64,000 bases of DNA. Origin: Sipunculus nudus (lineage: Eukaryota; Annelida; Sipuncula; Golfingiida; Sipunculidae). Below the pieces are notes generated by a model that made no database searches, was not told where the DNA came from, and worked only from the letters and a program-made list of their open reading frames with translations. The stretch is taken from contig CM049314.1 in assembly GCA_026874595.1 (NCBI GenBank), positions 17,040,729 through 17,104,728 on the forward strand, in the 5' to 3' direction. Below, in pieces: positions 58,290 to 64,000 of the stretch (position 1 is the stretch's first letter; each line of letters begins with the position of its first letter). A program made the position numbers and the translations under genes.

Positions 58290-61060
58290 TTCAACATTTT
58301 TATAGTGAAGCCAGTAAACCTGACCACGTGACTTTTTTTACAGTAACAATGGTTTCGTGGACGATGTCTTTCAAAGGTTCTATAGTGAAGCCAGTTTACC
58401 TGACCACATGAAATTTTTTTTTACAGGGTAGATGGTTTCGTGGCCGATGTCCTTCAAAGGTTCTATAGTGAAGCCAGTTTACCTGACCACGTGACTTTTT
58501 TTTTTACAGGGACGATGGTTTCATGGCAGATGTCTTTCAAAGGTGCTTTATAATGAAGCCAGTTTACCTGATCACGTAATTTATTTTTACAGTAACGATG
58601 GTTTCGTGGCCGATGTGTTTCAAAGGTTCTATAGTGGAGCCAGTTTACCTGACCACGTGACTTTTTTTTACAGTAACGATTGTTTCGTGGCCGATGTCTT
58701 TGAAAGGTTCTATAGTGAAGCCAGTTTACCTGACCACGTGACTTTTTTTTACAGTAACGATGGTTTCGTGGCCGATGTACTTCAAAGGTTCTATAGTGGA
58801 GCCAGTTTACCTGACCACGTGACTTTTTTTTACAGTAACGATGGTTTCGTGGCCGATGTCCTTCAAAGGTTCTATAGTGGAGCCAGTTTACCTGACCACG
58901 TGACTTTTTTTTTACAGTAACGATGGTTTCGTGGCCAATGTCCTTCAAAGGTTCTATAGTGAAGCCAGTTTACCTGACCACGTGACTTTTTTTCACAGTA
59001 ACTATGGTTTCGTGGCCGATGTCTTTCAAAGGTTCTATAGTGGAGCCAGTTTACCAGACCACGTGACTTTTTTTTACAGTAACGATGGTTTGGTGGCCGA
59101 TGTCCTTCAAAGGTTCTATAGTGGAGCCAGTTTACCTGACCACGTGCCTTCCTTTACAGTAACGATGGTTTCGTAGCCGATGTCCTTTAAAGGTTCTATA
59201 GTGGAGCCAGTTTACCTGACCACGTGACTTTTTTTTACAGTAACGATGGTTTCGTGGCCGATGTCCTTCAAAGGTTCTACAGTGAAGCCAGTTTACCTGA
59301 CCACGTGGCTTTTTTTCAGGAACGATGGTTTGGTGGCCGATGTCTTTCAAAGGTACTATAGTTGAAACCAGTTTACCTGACCACGTGACTTTTTTTACAG
59401 GGAAGATGGTTTGGTGGCCGATGTCTTTCAAAGGTTCTATTGTGTAGCCAGTTTACCTGACCACGTGATTTTTTTACAGTAACGGTGGTTTCGTGGCCGA
59501 TGTCCTTCAAAGGTTCTACAGTGAAGCCAGTTTACCTGACCACGTGGCTTTTTTTCAGGAACGATGGTTTGGTGGCCGATGTCTTTCAAAGGTACTATAG
59601 TTGAAACCAGTTTACCTGACCACGTGACTTTTTTTACAGGGAAGATGGTTTGGTGGCCGATGTCTTTCAAAGGTTCTATTGTGAAGCCAGTTTACCTGAC
59701 CACGTGATATTTTTACAGTAACGGTGGTTTCGTGGCCGATGTCCTTCAAAGGGTCTATAGTGAAGCCAGCTTACCTGACCACGTTACTTTTTTTACAGTA
59801 ACGATGGTTTCGTGGCCGATGTCCTTCAAAGGTTCTATAGTGGAGCCAGTTTACCTGACCACGTGACTTTTTTTACAGTTACGATGGTTTCGTGGCCGAT
59901 GTCTTTCAAAATTTTTATAGTGAAGCCAGTAAACCTGACCACGTGACTTTTTTTTACAGTAACAATGGTTTCGTGGACGATGTCTTTCAAAGGTTCTATA
60001 GTGAAGCCAGTTTACCTGACCACATGAAATTTTTTTTACAGGGTAGATGGTTTCGTGGCCGATGTCCTTCAAAGGTTCTATAGTGAAGCCAGTTTACCTG
60101 ACCACGTAACTTTTTTTTTTACAGGGACGATGGTTTCATGGCAGATGTCTTTCAAAGGTGCTTTATAATGAAGCCAGTTTACCTGATCACGTAATTTATT
60201 TTTACAGTAACGATGGTTTCGTGGCCGATGTGTTTCAAAGGTTCTATAGTGGAGCCAGTTTACCTGACCACGTGACTTTTTTTTACAGTAACGATTGTTT
60301 CGTGGCCGATGTCTTTGAAAGGTTCTATAGTGAAGCCAGTTTACCTGACCACGTGACTTTTTTTACAGTAACGATGGTTTCGTGGCCGATGTACTTCAAA
60401 GGTTCTATAGTGGAGCCAGTTTACCTGACCACGTGACTTTTTTTTACAGTAACGATGGTTTCGTGGCCGATGTCCTTCAAAGGTTCTATAGTGGAGCCAG
60501 TTTACCTGACCACGTGACTTTTTTTTTACAGTAACGATGGTTTCGTGGCCAATGTCCTTCAAAGGTTCTATAGTGAAGCCAGTTTACCTGACCACGTGAC
60601 TTTTTTTCACAGTAACTATGGTTTCGTGGCCGATGTCTTTCAAAGGTTCTATAGTGGAGCCAGTTTACCTGACCACGTGACTTTTTTTTACAATAACGAT
60701 GGTTTCGTGGCCGATGTCCTTCAAAGGTTCTATAGTGAAGCCAGTTTACCTGACCACGTGCCTTCCTTTACAGTAACGATGGTTTCGTGGCCGATGTCCT
60801 TCAAAGGTTCTATAGTGGAGCCAGTTTACCTGACCACGTGACTTTTTTTTACAGTAACGATGGTTTCGTGGCCGATGTCCTTCAAAGGTTCTACAGTGAA
60901 GCCAGTTTACCTGACCACGTGGCTTTTTTTCAGGAACGATGGTTTGGTGGCCGATGTCTTTCAAAGGTACTATAGTTGAAACCAGTTTACCTGACCACGT
61001 GACTTTTTTTACAGGGAAGATGGTTTGGTGGCCGATGTCTTTCAAAGGTTCTATTGTGAA
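58290..61060 (+). repeat. Higher-order duplication of about 20 units (1,614-1,615 bp)
   Basis: The variant unit with TCATGGCAGATGTCTTTC and GGTGCTTTATAATGAAGCC occurs at 58521 and 60136 (offset 1,615). The CTACAGTGAAGCC to GGTACTATAGTTGAAACC pair occurs at 59271 and 60885 (offset 1,614). The same pair also repeats 239 bp (three units) after its first copy. Confidence 0.7.
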
Positions 61061-61649
61061 GCCAGTTTACCTGACCACGTGATTTTTTTACAGTAACGGT
61101 GGTTTCGTGGCCGATGTCCTTCAAAGGGTCTATAGTGAAGCCAGCTTACCAGATCACGTTACTTTTTTTACAGGGACGATGGTTTCGTGGCCGTTGTCTT
61201 TCAAAGGTTCTATAGTGAAGCCAGGTTACCTGACCACATTACTTTTTTTACAGGGAAGATGGTTTGGTGACCGATGTCTTTCAAAAGTTCTATAGTAAAG
61301 CCAGTTTACCTGACCACGTGACTTTTTTACAGGGAAGATGGTTTCGTAGCCGATGTCCTTCAAAGGTTCTAAAGGGGAGCCAGTTTACCTGACCACGTGA
61401 CTTTTTTTTTACAGTAACGATGGTTTGGTGGCCGATGTCCTTTAAAGGTTCTATAGTGGAGCCAGTTTACTTGACCACGTGACTTTTTTTACAGTAACGA
61501 TGGTTTCGTGGTCGATGTCTTTCAAAGGTTCTATAGTGAAGCCAGTTTACCTGACCACATGACTTTTTTTACAGGGAAGATGGTTTCGTTGCCGATGTCC
61601 ATCAAAGGTTCTATAGTGAAGCCAGTTTACCTGACCACGTGACTTTTTT

Positions 61650-63400
61650 TTACAAGGACGATTGTTATCGTGGAAGATGTCCTTCAACGGTTCTATATAG
61701 TGAAGCCAGTTTACCTGACCACGTAATTTTTTTTACAAGGAAGATGGTTTGGTGGCCGATGTCTTTCAAAGGTTCTTTATAGTGAAGCCAGTTTACCTGA
61801 CCACGTGACTTTTTTTACAAGGAAGATGGTTTGGTGGCCGATGTCTTTCAAAGTTTCTTTATAGTGAAGCCAGTTTACCTGACCACGTGACTTCTTTTAC
61901 AGGGAAGATGGTTTGGTGGCCGATGTCTTTCAAAGGTTCTATTGTGAAGCCAGTTTACCTGACCACGTGACTTTTTTTATACAATAACGATGGTTTGGTG
62001 GCCGATGTCCTTTAAAGGTTCTATAATGGAGCCAGTTTACTTGACCACGTGACTTTTTTTACAGTAACGATGGTTTCGTGGTCGATGTCTTTCAGAGGTT
62101 CTATAGTGAAGCCAGTTTACCTGACCACATGACTTTTTCTTCAGGGAAGATGGTTTCGTGGCCGATGTCCTTCAAAGGTTCTATATTGAAGCCAGTTTAC
62201 CTGACCACGTGACTTTTTTTTACAAGGACGAGTGTTATCGTGGAAGATGTCCTTCAACGGTTCTATATAGTGAAGCCAGTTTACCTGACCACGTAATTTT
62301 TTTTACAAGGAAGATGGTTTGGTGGCCGATGTATTTCCAAGGTTCTTTATAGTGAAGCCAGTTTACCTGACCACGTGACTTTTTTTTCGGGGAAGATGGT
62401 TTGGTTGCCGATGTCTTTCAAAGTTTCTTTATAGTGAAGCCAGTTTACCTGACCACTTGACTTCTTTTACAGGGAAGATGGTTTGGTGGCCGATGTCTTT
62501 CAAAGGTTCTATTGTGAAGCCAGTTTACCTGACCACGTGATTTTTTTACAGTAACGGTGGTTTCGTGGCCGATGTCCTTCAAAGGGTCTATAGTGAAGCC
62601 AGCTTACCTGACCACGTTACTTTTTTTACAGGGACGATGGTTTCGTGGCCGTTGTCTTTCAAAGGTTCTATAATGAAGCCAGGTTACCTGACCACATGAC
62701 TTTTTTTTACAGGGAAGATGGTTTGGTGGCCGATGTCTTTCAAAAGTTCTCTAGTAAAGCCAGTTTACCTGACCACGTAATTTTTTTTACAGGGAAGATG
62801 GTTTCGTGGCCGATGTCCTTCAAAGGTTCTATAGTGGCTCCAGTTTACCTGACCACGTGACTTTTTTTATACAGTAACGATGGTTTGGTGGCCGATGTCC
62901 TTTAAAGGTTCTATAGTGAAGCCAGTTTACCTGACCACATGACTTTTTTTTCAGGGAAGATGGTTCGTGGCCGATGTCCTTCAAAGGTTCTATATTGAAG
63001 CCAGTTTACCTGACCACGTGAATTTTTTTTACAAGGACGATTGTTATCGTAGAAGATGTCCTTAAATGGTTCTATATAGTGAAGCCAGTTTACCTGACCA
63101 CGTAATTTTTTTTACAAGGAAGATGGTTTGGTGGCCGATGTCTTTCAAAGGTTCTTTATAGTGAAGCCAGTTTACCTGACCACGTGACTTTTTTTACGGG
63201 GAAGATGGTTTGGTGGCCGATGTCTTTCAAAGTTTCTTTATAGTGAAGCCAGTTTACCTGACCACGTGACTTCTTTTACAGGGAAGATGGTTTGGTGGCC
63301 GATGTCTTTCAAAGGTTCTATTGTGAAGCCAGTTTACCTGACCACGTGATTTTTTTACAGTAACGGTGGTTTCGTGGTCGATGTCCTTCAAAGGGTCTAT
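61650..63400 (+). repeat. Second higher-order pattern marked by a GTTATCG variant unit
   Basis: The variant TACAAGGACGA(T/G)TGTTATCGT followed by GAAGATGTCCTTCAACGG starts at 61651, 62221 and 63030: offsets of 570 bp (about 7 units) and 809 bp (about 10 units). A related variant opens the array at about 57602. Confidence 0.65.
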
Positions 63401-64000
63401 AGTGAAGCCAGCTTACCTGACCACGTGACTTTTTTTAACAGGGACGATGGTTTCGTGGCCGTTGTCTTTCAAAGGTTCTATAGTGAAGCCAGGTTACCTG
63501 ACCACATTACTTTTTTTACAGGGAAGATGGTTTGGTGGCCAATGTCTTTCAAAAGTTCTATAGTAAAGCCAGTTTACCTGACCACGTGACTTTTTTACAG
63601 GGAGGAAGGTTTCGTGGCCGATGTCCTTCAAAGGTTCTATATTGGAGCCAGTTTACCTGACCACGTGACTTTTTTTACAGTAACGATGGTTTGGTGGCCG
63701 ATGTCCTTTAAAGGTTCTATAGTGGAGCCAGTTTACTTGACCACGTGACTTTTTTTTACAGTAACGATGGTTTCGTGGTCGATGTCTTTCAAAGGTTCTA
63801 TAGTGAAGCCAGTTTACTTGACCACATGACTTTTTTTTACAGGGAAGATGGTTTCGTGGCCGATGTCCTTCAAAGGTTCTATAGTGAAGCCAGTTCACCT
63901 GACCACGTGACTTTTTTTACAGTAACGATGGTTTGGTGGCCGATGTCCTTTAAAGGTTCTATAGTGGAGCCAGTTTACTTGACCACATGACTTTTTTTTA

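Larger units (their letters stand above)
57535..64000 (+). repeat. Tandem array of about 80 copies of an ~80-bp unit derived from an aminopeptidase exon start
   Basis: The unit has three parts. First, a T-tract of 6-10 plus ACAG. Second, (T/G)AACGATGGTTTCGTGGCC and GATGTC(C/T)TTCAAAGG. Third, TTCTATAGTGAAGCCAGTTT and ACCTGACCACGTGAC. Copies are mostly 79-82 bp with T-tract length variation and run to the window edge. After each ACAG one base remains, then codons read NDGFVADVFQ, DDGFVADVFQ or EDGLVADVFQ. Aminopeptidase exon 3 ends in phase 2 (AG), so AG+T or AG+G gives Ser or Arg in frame. The peptide fits the M1 segment that follows the N-domain 'ANM' strand. A 33-nt stretch ending CAAAG before GTTCTA would be phase-neutral. 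Its being spliced is inference; exon origin is well supported. Confidence 0.85.

Noticed and set aside
57743-63990. Many open frames on both strands of the 80-bp array (DGFVADVFQRFYSEASLPDHV on plus, GQVNWLHYRTFEGHRPRNH on minus).
   Set aside because: They arise because some units are 81 bp and lack stops, and they break whenever the T-tract changes length. Only the short stretch after ACAG has an external reason (phase and M1 similarity) to be called coding-derived.
57535-64000. CRISPR-like regular array.
   Set aside because: There are no unique spacers; the whole unit repeats, and the context is a eukaryotic intron.

Overview
The window is animal nuclear DNA, most likely from a mollusc. 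It is AT-rich and intron-rich, full of microsatellites, poly-G tracts and dispersed repeats. The repeat families (elements ending in GCTGAGCTAAAAA, elements bounded by GACCCATGGGTC, and 'GCGGGGGCATTC' modules) and the gene types are of kinds I associate with molluscan genomes. No species can be named from sequence alone. Nearly every ORF over 60 codons is noise; the real genes had to be assembled from short exons by splice-site phase.

Layout. (1) 652-11138, minus strand: four phase-matched exons of a conserved protein I cannot name with certainty (vault/SPFH-like flavour); both gene ends are missing. Its introns hold two minisatellites and a pile of repeats, including a 5'-truncated LINE nested in an older element. 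(2) 11.1-20.5 kb: mostly non-coding, with a diverged ~360-bp tandem repeat and E-box duplications. (3) 20687-30026, plus strand: a complete six-exon TCTP/TPT1 gene. It encodes 172 aa, has a CRE/TOP-type promoter, and its stop codon stands alone at the start of the last exon; two introns carry inverted-repeat elements. (4) 30.3-35.8 kb: repeats. (5) 35969-37819, plus strand: a three-exon secreted protein with a signal peptide, a PAN/apple-like cysteine domain and a Ser/Lys/Asn-rich repeat tail. (6) 39863-48194, minus strand: exons of a type I membrane protein with EGF and chitin-binding (ChtBD2/CBM14-like) modules, a Thr-rich stalk, a transmembrane helix and Tyr-containing tails. It has an internal stop and several frame breaks, so it is a decaying gene or a badly polished assembly. 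(7) 52518 to the end of the window, plus strand: the 5' part of a type II membrane M1 aminopeptidase (aminopeptidase N/ERAP-like), running off the right edge.

The standout is the last 6.4 kb (about 57535-64000). Some 80 tandem copies of an ~80-bp unit lie downstream of aminopeptidase exon 3. Each unit has a T-tract plus ACAG resembling a splice acceptor, followed by coding-like sequence reading (S/R)-N/D/E-DG-F/L-VADVFQ. The preceding exon ends in phase 2 and the units open in the same phase. The peptide is what an M1 aminopeptidase should have at that point, just before its M-S/P-T-Y-L segment. I infer that the array is an amplified copy of this gene's own next exon start with flanking intron. 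The unit could be a frame-neutral 33-nt cassette, or simply a minisatellite seeded by an exon.

The genes do not form a functional cluster. Candidate splice junctions were judged by GT/AG, phase and protein continuity only.
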